In this document: positions 50,055 to 58,049 of the stretch, in pieces
How positions within the stretch are numbered: the stretch's first letter is position 1
Layout: each line of letters starts with the position of its first letter
Assembly (NCBI GenBank): GCA_044377735.1
Contig: JBILYK010000001.1
Span: 57,016-121,015, forward strand
DNA: 64,000 bases
DNA from: Tabrizicola_A sp044377735
Lineage (GTDB): Bacteria > Pseudomonadota > Alphaproteobacteria > Rhodobacterales > Rhodobacteraceae
Direction of reading: 5' to 3'
The notes under the pieces: model-generated
Database searches by the model: none
Told to the model about the DNA's origin: nothing
What the model saw: only the letters and a program-made list of their open reading frames with translations
Position numbers and translations under genes: made by a program

Positions 50055-50736
50055 GGGTGTCAGCGGCGGCTATGGCGGCGCCTTGGTGCTGCGCGATCTG
50101 TCGTTTCAGGCGGAAGCGGGCGAAGTGACCTGCGTGATGGGCCGCAACGGTGTGGGCAAAACCACGCTGATGCGGGCCATCATGGGGCAGGTACGGGTGA
50201 CCAAAGGCGCGATCAAGCTTGGCCATTTGGAGCTGTCGAACCTGCCCGCCCATGAGGTGCCGCGCCAAGGTATCGGCTATGTGCCGCAGGGGCGGCGCCT
50301 GTTCGGGCCGCTGACGGTGGCCGAAAACCTTGAGATCGGGTTGATGACCCGGAGCAAGGGGAATGCCACGCGCGACCGGGTGTTGCAGCTTTTCCCGCGC
50401 TTGCAAGAGCGCATGGATCAAACCGCCTCCACCCTGTCGGGCGGCGAACAGCAGATGCTGGCCATTGCCCGCGCGCTGTGTCTTGAACCCACGGTCTTGT
50501 TGCTGGACGAGCCGACCGAAGGGCTGCAACCTTCCATGATTGCCGCGATCCGTGAGGTGGTGGTGGGGCTGAAGGCCAGCGGCGTTGCCATCGTGCTGGT
50601 CGAACAGCGGGTTGAGGCTGTGTTGGGCATGGCTGATCGGGTGGCCTTTATGGATCATGGTCATGTGGCCGAAACCGTGCCGCGCAAAGGACTGACCACC
50701 GCATCCCCGCAGTTCAAACACTATGTGGGGGTCTGA
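50041..50736 (+). CDS. LIV-type ABC ATPase (LivF-like)
   Basis: A 231-residue second ATPase: Walker A VMGRNGVGKTTLMRAIMG, LIV-family GIGYVPQGRRLFGPLTVAEN, signature LSGGEQQMLAIARALCLEPT, Walker B VLLLDEPTEGLQPSMI and LVEQRVEAVLGMADRVAFMD. The start MLKIEGVSGGYGGALVLRDL at 50041 overlaps the previous gene by 14 bp. It ends directly at the hyuA ATG. Confidence 0.94.
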   Translation: MLKIEGVSGGYGGALVLRDLSFQAEAGEVTCVMGRNGVGKTTLMRAIMGQVRVTKGAIKLGHLELSNLPAHEVPRQGIGYVPQGRRLFGPLTVAENLEIGLMTRSKGNATRDRVLQLFPRLQERMDQTASTLSGGEQQMLAIARALCLEPTVLLLDEPTEGLQPSMIAAIREVVVGLKASGVAIVLVEQRVEAVLGMADRVAFMDHGHVAETVPRKGLTTASPQFKHYVGV

Positions 50737-52758
50737 ATGGCCGGGCTTGTGGCGGGTGTCGATGTGGGTGGCACCTTTACCGACCTGATGATCCTTGATC
50801 CGGCAACGGGTGCTGTTCGGCTGTCCAAGGTTCCCACCACGCTGCCCAATCAAGCTGGCGGGGTCTTGGCGGCGTTTGAGGCTGCGGGGGCTGATCTGGC
50901 GGATGTCGATCTGATCGTTCACGGCACCACAACCACGACCAACGCCGTGCTGGAACGTGCGCTCTGCAAGACCGGCCTTATCACCACGGAAGGTTTCCGC
51001 GATGTGCTGGAGCTTGGCCGCCGCACAAGGCCCCATGCCTATGGCATGACGGGCCGTTTCGTGCCTGTCATCCCCCGCGATCTGCGGTTGGAGGTGCCCG
51101 AGCGGATGGATGCCAAGGGCCGTATTCTGACACCACTGGATGAATCCGCGCTTCGGGTGGCCGTGCAAAAGCTGGTCGATCAGGGCTGCGAAAGTCTGGT
51201 GATCCATTTCCTGCACGCCTATGCGAACCCAGCCCACGAACAGCGTGCTGCTGCGGTTGCCGCCGAAATCTGGCCGAACGGCTATATCACCATGGGCCAC
51301 GCCCTGTTGTCAGAAAGCCGCGAGTTTGAACGTGGTGTGACAGCGGCGGTCAATGCCAGCGTGCAGCCGCTGTTGGAACGCTATGTCGCCCGGCTGGCCG
51401 GTGAGTTGAAAGCGCGCGGTTATGGGCGCGACCTTTTGGTGATGAATGGCAATGGTGGCATGGTGGCCGCCGACAAGGTGTCGCGTGAGGCGGTGAAAAC
51501 CGTGATGTCCGGCCCGGCCTCTGGGGTGATGGCGGCTGTGGCCACGGGACGGCGCGCCGGGATGCCGAATTTGCTGACCTATGACATGGGCGGCACCTCC
51601 ACCGATGTGGCGATGATCAAGGCTGGACGCGCGCCGGTGTCGAATGAGATCGAGGTGGAATATGCCATGCCGATCCATGTGCCGATGGTCGATGTGCGCA
51701 CCGTGGGCGCAGGGGGCGGGTCCATCGCGCGGGTGGATCAAAGCGGCATGCTGCGGGTTGGGCCAGAAAGCGCAGGGTCCACGCCGGGGCCGATCTGCTA
51801 TGGCCGGGGTGGGACACGGGTGACGATTTCCGATGCAAACCTCATCCTTGGCCGCCTGCCCGCTGGCCGTTTTGGTCAGGCTGCCGAGGCCGCACGCGCC
51901 GCCATGGCCGATCAGATCGGCGCGCCCTTGGGCCTGTCGGTGGAACAGGCGGCAGAGGCGGTGGTGCGGATCGCCAACACCCACATGGCCGGGGCGATCC
52001 GCATGGTGTCCATCTCTATGGGTGCCGACCCCCGCGATTTCGCGCTGTTTGCCTTCGGTGGGGCGGGCCCCTTGCACGCTGTGGCCTTGGCGCGCGAGCT
52101 GGCGATCCCCAAGGTGCTTGTGCCCGCCCGTCCCGGCATCACCAATGCGCTGGGCTGTGTGGTAGCGGACCTGCGGCATGATTTCGTCCGCACGATCAAC
52201 CGCCCGCTGGACGCGGTGGACATGGCCGATGTTCACACCCTTTTGGCTGCGCAAGAGACTGAGGGGCGGCGGCTGATCAGTGCCGAGAAGATCGTTCTGA
52301 CCACAATCGAGGCGGAATACTCCGCCGACATGCAGTTCATCGGTCAGACCCACCTCTTGCGCGTCCCGCTGCCCGGCCCCAACCCCTCGCGCGAGGATCT
52401 GCAATCGTGGTTCGAAGCCGCCTATCACGCACGCTTTCGCGTTGATCTGCCCAACATCCGCGCCAATCTGGTGAACCTGAATTGCTCGGTCACGGGGCGC
52501 AGGCCGGAACTGGACCTCAGCCGCCTTATTGACCCGATGGGCAGGTTAGGGACAGTGACCGTCAAGGAGACTCGCCGCGTTTGGTTCGGTGCCTGGGTGG
52601 AAACCCCGGTTTATTGGCGCGATCACCTGCCGCTGAATCTTGACCTAAGTGGTCCGGCGATCATTGAACAGATGGACACCACAATTGTCATTGATCCGGA
52701 CTGCCGTGTCACTTCTGACCCCGATGGCAACCTGATCATCGAGGTGCCCCATGCTTGA
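50737..52758 (+). CDS. hyuA: Hydantoinase/oxoprolinase subunit A
   Basis: A 673-residue protein of the HyuA family (ATP-dependent N-methylhydantoinase, 5-oxoprolinase, acetophenone carboxylase alpha). The N-terminal actin-like ATP domain begins AGVDVGGTFTDLMILDPATG, VHGTTTTTNAVLERALCKTG; the middle shows MSGPASGVMAAVATGRRAGM, LTYDMGGTSTDVAMIKAGRA, and HVPMVDVRTVGAGGGSIARV. With HyuB it couples ATP hydrolysis to opening of a lactam or imide ring. In this operon the likely substrate is the reduced ring made by the previous enzymes (inference). Confidence 0.93.
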   Translation: MAGLVAGVDVGGTFTDLMILDPATGAVRLSKVPTTLPNQAGGVLAAFEAAGADLADVDLIVHGTTTTTNAVLERALCKTGLITTEGFRDVLELGRRTRPHAYGMTGRFVPVIPRDLRLEVPERMDAKGRILTPLDESALRVAVQKLVDQGCESLVIHFLHAYANPAHEQRAAAVAAEIWPNGYITMGHALLSESREFERGVTAAVNASVQPLLERYVARLAGELKARGYGRDLLVMNGNGGMVAADKVSREAVKTVMSGPASGVMAAVATGRRAGMPNLLTYDMGGTSTDVAMIKAGRAPVSNEIEVEYAMPIHVPMVDVRTVGAGGGSIARVDQSGMLRVGPESAGSTPGPICYGRGGTRVTISDANLILGRLPAGRFGQAAEAARAAMADQIGAPLGLSVEQAAEAVVRIANTHMAGAIRMVSISMGADPRDFALFAFGGAGPLHAVALARELAIPKVLVPARPGITNALGCVVADLRHDFVRTINRPLDAVDMADVHTLLAAQETEGRRLISAEKIVLTTIEAEYSADMQFIGQTHLLRVPLPGPNPSREDLQSWFEAAYHARFRVDLPNIRANLVNLNCSVTGRRPELDLSRLIDPMGRLGTVTVKETRRVWFGAWVETPVYWRDHLPLNLDLSGPAIIEQMDTTIVIDPDCRVTSDPDGNLIIEVPHA

Positions 52759-54433
52759 CCCGATCACTCTGGCGGTCATTCAGGCGGGGTTGCAGCAGGT
52801 CTGTGATGAGATGGACCTAACCTTCTCCCGCGCCGCCTTTTCCCCAGTCATCGCCGAGGCCGATGACCGATCCGATGGCATCTATGACGCCACAGACGGC
52901 AGCCTGATTGCCCAAGGCTCCAAGGGTCTGCCGGTCTTTGTCGGCGTTATGCAGTTTTCCACCCGCACAATCATTGAGCGCATCAAGGCCGGGGTCACAG
53001 CCGCGCCGGAACCGGGCGATATCTACATCGTCAACGACCCCTATCTTGGCGGCACCCATCTGATGGATGTGCGCTTTGCCATGCCCTTCTGGCGCGATGG
53101 GCGCATCTTCTGCTGGCTGTCCAACACTGGCCATTGGCCCGATACCGGGGGCACCGTGCCGGGCGGCTTTTCGGCCAGCGCGATTTCTGCCGAACAGGAG
53201 GGCCTGCGCCTGCCCCCAGTGAAGCTGTTCAAACGTGGCCAGATGGATACAGAGCTTTGGCAGGTGATCTGCTCGAACATTCGGGTGTCTGAGCAGCGTA
53301 TCGGCGATGTGAAAGCGCAAGCCTCGGCGCTTTTGGTCGGGGCCGAGCGGTTGGCTGCGCTGATGGACCGGTATGGCGATGGTCCCGTGTCAAACGCGAT
53401 TGCCGAAATGCGCACGCTGGCAGCGCGGCAGATGCGGTCCATGGTCGGGCTGGTGCACGAAGGCAGCTACCAATCGCGCGCCTATGTCGACAGTGACGGG
53501 GTGGTGAATGAACCCCTGACCATCGCGCTGACGATCACGCGCAAGGGCGATGGCCTGACCTTTGATTTCACCGGCTCATCATTACCCTGCATGGGGCCGA
53601 TGAATTCGGTTCGCGCCACGACCTATTCCTCGGTCTACCTTGCCATGCGCCACATCTTCCCCGATGTGCCCATTTCGGCGGGTGCCTTTGAGCCGCTGAC
53701 CATCATCGGTATTGAAGGCACCTTCCTTGATGCCCATTACCCCCGCCCCGTCTCGGGCTGCGCGGCCGAGGTCAGCCAACGCATCGCCGAGGCGGTCTTT
53801 GCCGCCATGGTTCAGGCCCTGCCCGATCGGGTGACCGCCGCCCCAGCGGGAACCAGCGGGAACTTTGGCCTTGGCGGGCATGACCCCGAACGCGGGCGCG
53901 ATTTCGTGATGTATCAGATTTCCGGCGGTGGTTACGGCGGCAATGTCGACCATGACGGGCTCACCAATGGCTGTTCGACCATCGGCATCTCGAAGGCGCC
54001 CCCGGTTGAGATCATGGAGCAGAACTTCCCAGTGCTCTATCGCCGCTATGCGATCCACGAAGGCTCGGGCGGGGCGGGAATGCACCGAGGCGGCTTTGGG
54101 TTGGACTATGAGATCGAACTGTTGCGCGGCGATGCGCGGGCGAGTTTCGTCATGGATCACGGCCGCACTGGGCCGCAAGGCGCTTTGGGCGGGCGCGATG
54201 GTGCCGTGAACCGGGTCGAGGTTCATAAGGAAGGCCGGGTAATCGTGCCCGAACATCTCTCCAAGGCGCAGGATATTACCCTTGCGCCGGGCGACCGTGT
54301 TCGGGTCCGCACCCCGGGCGGGGGCGGATATGGTGATCCGGCCAAACGCGATCCGGCGCTGGTGGCCGAGGATGTGCGGCTGGGGCGCTATACGGCGGAT
54401 GAGGCCAAGGCGCTTTTCGGTTGCCAGGGATAG
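52751..54433 (+). CDS. hyuB: Hydantoinase/oxoprolinase subunit B
   Basis: A 560-residue HyuB protein, the hydrolytic partner of HyuA. It begins DPITLAVIQAGLQQVCDEMD, with the typical GDIYIVNDPYLGGTHLMDV, FCWLSNTGHWPDTGGTVPGG, GMGGAGMHRGGFGLDYE-like GSGGAGMHRGGFGLDYEIEL, and the C-terminal VRVRTPGGGGYGDPAKRDP. It overlaps hyuA by 8 bp and is the last gene of the operon, ending 3 bp from convergent iolB. Confidence 0.94.
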   Translation: MLDPITLAVIQAGLQQVCDEMDLTFSRAAFSPVIAEADDRSDGIYDATDGSLIAQGSKGLPVFVGVMQFSTRTIIERIKAGVTAAPEPGDIYIVNDPYLGGTHLMDVRFAMPFWRDGRIFCWLSNTGHWPDTGGTVPGGFSASAISAEQEGLRLPPVKLFKRGQMDTELWQVICSNIRVSEQRIGDVKAQASALLVGAERLAALMDRYGDGPVSNAIAEMRTLAARQMRSMVGLVHEGSYQSRAYVDSDGVVNEPLTIALTITRKGDGLTFDFTGSSLPCMGPMNSVRATTYSSVYLAMRHIFPDVPISAGAFEPLTIIGIEGTFLDAHYPRPVSGCAAEVSQRIAEAVFAAMVQALPDRVTAAPAGTSGNFGLGGHDPERGRDFVMYQISGGGYGGNVDHDGLTNGCSTIGISKAPPVEIMEQNFPVLYRRYAIHEGSGGAGMHRGGFGLDYEIELLRGDARASFVMDHGRTGPQGALGGRDGAVNRVEVHKEGRVIVPEHLSKAQDITLAPGDRVRVRTPGGGGYGDPAKRDPALVAEDVRLGRYTADEAKALFGCQG

Positions 54434-54436
54434 ACT

Positions 54437-55243
54437 TCAAGCGTCGCGCTTGGCGATCCAGTCATGGTCGGGGTCATTCTGGAACCGCCATTTCCGCAGC
54501 GGACCAGCCATGACGTTGAGGTAATACATCTCATACCCATAAGGCGCGCCGCAGGGATGGTGGCCCCTTGGCACCAAGACCAGATCGTGGTTCTGGACCG
54601 CCATGGTTTCGTCCAGTGACCCATCCTCGGTATAGACCCGCTGGATGCCAAAACCTTGGGCGGGGTTCAGCCGGTGGTAATAGGTCTCTTCCAGATAGGT
54701 CATTCGCGGAAAGTCGTCCTCGTCATGGCGATGACTGGGATAGCTCGACCAATGCCCCGCTGGGGTGAACACCTCGGTCACGAGCAGGCTATCCGCCACA
54801 TCCCGCGCCTCCATGGCGATGTTGTTCACATAGCGCGTGTTGGTGCCCTTACCGCGGGGGGTCAACTCGATCCCCTCTGGCCCCAACCGCTGCGCCTTGT
54901 GCCCGCCTTTGCCGGGCGCGCGGCAGACGGCCAAGGTGCAGGCGGTGGTGGCAACTGCCTCCCATGTGTCACTGTTCGGCACATAAAGACAGTGTGGCGG
55001 GGTTTTCTTGAATACATCCATCCGGTCGCCCATGACGCCCCACTGCTGCCCCGAGGCGGAGATTTGCGCCTTTCCCTCCACAATCACAAGAATCGCTTCG
55101 TTCTCTCCGGTCGCCTCAGACACCCTGTCGCCCGGTGCCAGCCGATAGAGCGCAAAGCCGACATAGCCCCAGCCCGCCGTCTCGGGCGTGATGTCATGCA
55201 CCTTGCCACGGGCGCCATCAGGTTTGCGCAACAGGTTCGACAT
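54437..55243 (-). CDS. iolB: 5-deoxy-glucuronate isomerase
   Basis: A 268-residue cupin-fold isomerase of myo-inositol catabolism converting 5-deoxy-glucuronate to 2-deoxy-5-keto-gluconate. Family stretches are GWGYVGFALYRLAPGDRVSE, PPHCLYVPNSDTWEAVAT, the metal-binding HWSSYPSHRHDEDDFPRMTY, LEETYYHRLNPAQGFGIQRV and LVLVPRGHHPCGAPYGYEMY. I use the ATG at 55243 because AAAGGG lies just upstream; an in-frame ATG at 55258 belongs to an interspersed repeat. Last gene of the iolCDEB run. Confidence 0.95.
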   Translation of the reverse strand: MSNLLRKPDGARGKVHDITPETAGWGYVGFALYRLAPGDRVSEATGENEAILVIVEGKAQISASGQQWGVMGDRMDVFKKTPPHCLYVPNSDTWEAVATTACTLAVCRAPGKGGHKAQRLGPEGIELTPRGKGTNTRYVNNIAMEARDVADSLLVTEVFTPAGHWSSYPSHRHDEDDFPRMTYLEETYYHRLNPAQGFGIQRVYTEDGSLDETMAVQNHDLVLVPRGHHPCGAPYGYEMYYLNVMAGPLRKWRFQNDPDHDWIAKRDA

Positions 55244-55251
55244 GCGATGCC

Positions 55252-55304
55252 CTTTCATCTTGGCAGAAATACTCCCGGGGTGTGGGGGCGGGCCCCCACT
55301 TTGC
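55252..55304 (-). repeat. Interspersed hairpin repeat, copy 3 (between iolE and iolB)
   Basis: GTGGGGGC-GG-GCCCCCAC (55282-55299) forms an 8-bp hairpin; on the minus strand it is followed by CCCCGGGAGTATTTCTGCCA AGATGAA, closely matching copy 1. It fills the 72-bp iolE-iolB gap, and its final ATG is an in-frame alternative start for iolB. Confidence 0.75.
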
Positions 55305-55315
55305 CCTTTGCAGCC

Positions 55316-56212
55316 TTAGATTAGGCCTGCCTCTTTGGCCTGACGCTTCAGCGTCGCCAAGCCAAGGGTCTGATACATCAGGGGGTTGCGAACCTTGGGG
55401 TCTTGCTCGGCCTCAATCACGATCCAGCCGTCATACTGATGGGCGGCCAGAATCTTCAAGAGCGGCCCAAAATCCACCCCGCCATCCTGATCGCCCGGCA
55501 CGGTGAAAGCGCCGCCGACCACCGCCTTCAGGAAAGACCAGCCTTCGGCGCGCACCTTGGCCGTGATGGCAGGGCGGATGTTTTTGGCATGGAAATGCCG
55601 CACGCGAGCTGCATGTTTGGTCAACACTGCCACGGGGTCACCCCCGCCAAAGGCGCAGTGGCCCGCGTCGAACAACAGATGGGTATGCGGACCAGTGGCT
55701 GCCATTAAGGCGTCGATTTCCTCGGGGGATTCGACGATGGTGCCCATATGGTGGTGATAGACCAGAGTCACACCTTCGCGGGCAAGACAGGCGGCAAAGG
55801 CTTCGAGTTTTGCCCCAAAGGCCACCATCTCGACATCGGTCAGCCGTGGGCGGTCATTTACGGGCTTGGCCGCATCGCCATGAATGGCGTTTGACGTTTC
55901 GCAGACGATCATCACCTTGCAGCCATTATGCTTCAGCTTAGCAAGGTGGTGCTGACAGGATTTGATCTCGTCCTCAACAGATCGAACCAGTAGTTCTGTC
56001 GAATACCAGCCCGAGATGAATTTCAGGCCATACTCGGCCAAAAGTGCGCGCAGCGCCTCGGGTTCATCCGGCCAGCGGTGGCCATTTTCGATGCCGTCAA
56101 AGCCGATCTGCCGACCCGCCTCGTCCAGAATACGGGTGGTCGGGATATCGGCGCCGATGGTCTGGTCGTCGTCATTGGCCCAAGCGATGGGGTTGGTTCC
56201 GAATTCAATCAT
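55316..56212 (-). CDS. iolE: Inosose dehydratase (myo-inosose-2 dehydratase)
   Basis: A 298-residue xylose isomerase-like TIM barrel that dehydrates scyllo-inosose. It starts MIEFGTNPIAWANDDDQTIG, with DEAGRQIGFDGIENGHRWPD, VTLVYHHHMGTIVESPEEID (metal-site His), THLLFDAGHCAFGGGDPVAV, VRHFHAKNIRPAITAKVRAE and DGWIVIEAEQDP. ATG at 56212 follows AGGAG. It is 10 bp downstream of iolD. Confidence 0.95.
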   Translation of the reverse strand: MIEFGTNPIAWANDDDQTIGADIPTTRILDEAGRQIGFDGIENGHRWPDEPEALRALLAEYGLKFISGWYSTELLVRSVEDEIKSCQHHLAKLKHNGCKVMIVCETSNAIHGDAAKPVNDRPRLTDVEMVAFGAKLEAFAACLAREGVTLVYHHHMGTIVESPEEIDALMAATGPHTHLLFDAGHCAFGGGDPVAVLTKHAARVRHFHAKNIRPAITAKVRAEGWSFLKAVVGGAFTVPGDQDGGVDFGPLLKILAAHQYDGWIVIEAEQDPKVRNPLMYQTLGLATLKRQAKEAGLI

Positions 56213-56222
56213 CTTAAGGCTC

Positions 56223-58049
56223 CTAGTTGACCAGCCATTGCCGTTTGGCCGCTTCCTCATATTCCTTGCGGGCCTCGTTCACTTCGGTTCGCGTTGACAC
56301 TTCGGGCACGGCCACATCCCACCATGTGCCACCCGCCCCGGTGCCGGGCATCGGATCGGTGTCAATGACGATGACGGTGGGCAGTTTGGCGGCTTTGGCC
56401 GCCTGCATTTCTGTCTCTAATTCGACGATAGAGCCAACTTTGATCACAAGAGCCCCCATGCTGCGGGCATGCGCCACAAAGTCAATCTGAGCTGGGTTCA
56501 CATGATAGCTGTCGTCCAAAAGGTTGTTGAACCCCACCCCCCCGGTGCCTTTCTGCAGCCGGTTGATGCAACCGTAACCGCGGTTGTCGGTCAGCACCAC
56601 GGTAAAGGGGATGGCCATCATCACTGCCGTGGCGAGTTCTGAGTTGGCCATCATATAGCTGCCATCACCCACCATGCAGATCACGTCCGCATCGGGCCGT
56701 GCCATTTTGATGCCCATGGCGCCTGCAATTTCATAACCCATGCAGCTAAAGCCATATTCCATATGGTATCCACCCACGGCCGCGCGCCACAGCACATGCA
56801 GCGCACCGGGCATGGTGCCAGCGGCGCACATGACAACAGATTGCTTGCCCGTGTTGCGCTGCACGGCGCCGATGACTTGGGCATCGGCCGGCAGGCTCGT
56901 GCCATTCGGCGCGGCCATCAACGCATCGGTGGTCTGGAACCACTGATCGCGGGCGGCAAAGTCAGGGTTGGCAAATCGGTGATCGGCAAGCGCGGCGCTG
57001 ATTTTTTCCAAGGCCACCTTGGCATCGGCCACAAGGCTTTGCGCGCCGCGTTTGGCTGCATCATAGCCGTGAATGTTGATCGACAGGAGTTTGCGGTTTG
57101 GCGCTGAAAACACTGTCCACGATCCAGTGGTGAAATCCTGAAATCGCGTGCCAACACCGATCACCAGATCCGCCTCGGCCGCCAGTTTGTTGCCACACCC
57201 GGTGCCAGTGACACCGGGTGAGCCAAAATGCAGCTTCTCCTGCCAATCGACTGCGCCCTTGCCCGCTTGGGTTTCCACCATAGGAATGTTGTGACGCACA
57301 GCGAAGTCGCGCAGCGTCGTTTCGGCCCCGGAATAAATCACGCCGCCGCCGGTCACGATGAGCGGGTTCTTTGCGGCCTTGATCGTGGCGACGGCTTCGG
57401 CCAGCTCGCGGGCATCGGGTTCTGGACGACGAATGTGCCAGATTTTGGGGACGAAAAACTCCACAGGGTAATCATATGCTTCGGTCTGTGTGTCCTGACA
57501 AAAGGCCAAGCACACTGGCCCACAGTTGACCGGATCGGTCATCACCCGCAGCGCCCGGGGCAGAGCGGTGAGGATATGTTCAGGGCGTGAAATCCGGTCG
57601 AAATAGCGCACCACGGGGCGGAAGCAGTCATTGGCTGACACGGTCGCATCGTCGAAATCCTCGATCTGCTGCAAGACCGGATCAGGCGCGCGGTTGGCAA
57701 ACACATCGCCGGGGATGAACAGCACTGGCAGGCGGTTCACATGTGCCAGCGCGGCCGCCGTGACCATATTGGTCGCCCCCGGCCCGATGGAGGAGGTCAC
57801 CGCCATAGCCCGGCGGCGTTTGTGGGTTTTGGCAAAGGCAATGGCGGCATGGGCCATGGTCTGCTCATTATGCCCGCGCCATGTGGGCATGATGTCCTTG
57901 ATGCCGTGCAGTGCCTCGCCCAGACCGGCGACGTTGCCGTGCCCAAAGATCGCCCAGACGCCTTCGATGAACCGCTCTCCCTCTTCGGTCATCTGCATCG
58001 AAAGCCACTTTGTCAAGGCCTGAGCAGCGGTAAGTCTGATGGTGGTCAT
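56223..58049 (-). CDS. iolD: 3D-(3,5/4)-trihydroxycyclohexane-1,2-dione hydrolase
   Basis: A 608-residue thiamine diphosphate enzyme that opens the inositol ring. Marks: IFGHGNVAGLGEALHGIKDI (catalytic Glu region lies in the first domain: AMAVTSSIGPGATNMVTAAA follows), LLSINIHGYDAAKRGAQSLV, and the ThDP motif CMVGDGSYMMANSELATAVM with the NRGYGCINRLQKGTGGVGFN end. The gene starts within the iolC stop (4 bp overlap). Confidence 0.95.
   Translation of the reverse strand: MTTIRLTAAQALTKWLSMQMTEEGERFIEGVWAIFGHGNVAGLGEALHGIKDIMPTWRGHNEQTMAHAAIAFAKTHKRRRAMAVTSSIGPGATNMVTAAALAHVNRLPVLFIPGDVFANRAPDPVLQQIEDFDDATVSANDCFRPVVRYFDRISRPEHILTALPRALRVMTDPVNCGPVCLAFCQDTQTEAYDYPVEFFVPKIWHIRRPEPDARELAEAVATIKAAKNPLIVTGGGVIYSGAETTLRDFAVRHNIPMVETQAGKGAVDWQEKLHFGSPGVTGTGCGNKLAAEADLVIGVGTRFQDFTTGSWTVFSAPNRKLLSINIHGYDAAKRGAQSLVADAKVALEKISAALADHRFANPDFAARDQWFQTTDALMAAPNGTSLPADAQVIGAVQRNTGKQSVVMCAAGTMPGALHVLWRAAVGGYHMEYGFSCMGYEIAGAMGIKMARPDADVICMVGDGSYMMANSELATAVMMAIPFTVVLTDNRGYGCINRLQKGTGGVGFNNLLDDSYHVNPAQIDFVAHARSMGALVIKVGSIVELETEMQAAKAAKLPTVIVIDTDPMPGTGAGGTWWDVAVPEVSTRTEVNEARKEYEEAAKRQWLVN

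Noticed and set aside
49900..51300. A 466-codon minus-strand frame
   Set aside because: Antisense to livF and hyuA; composition is typical of shadow frames.
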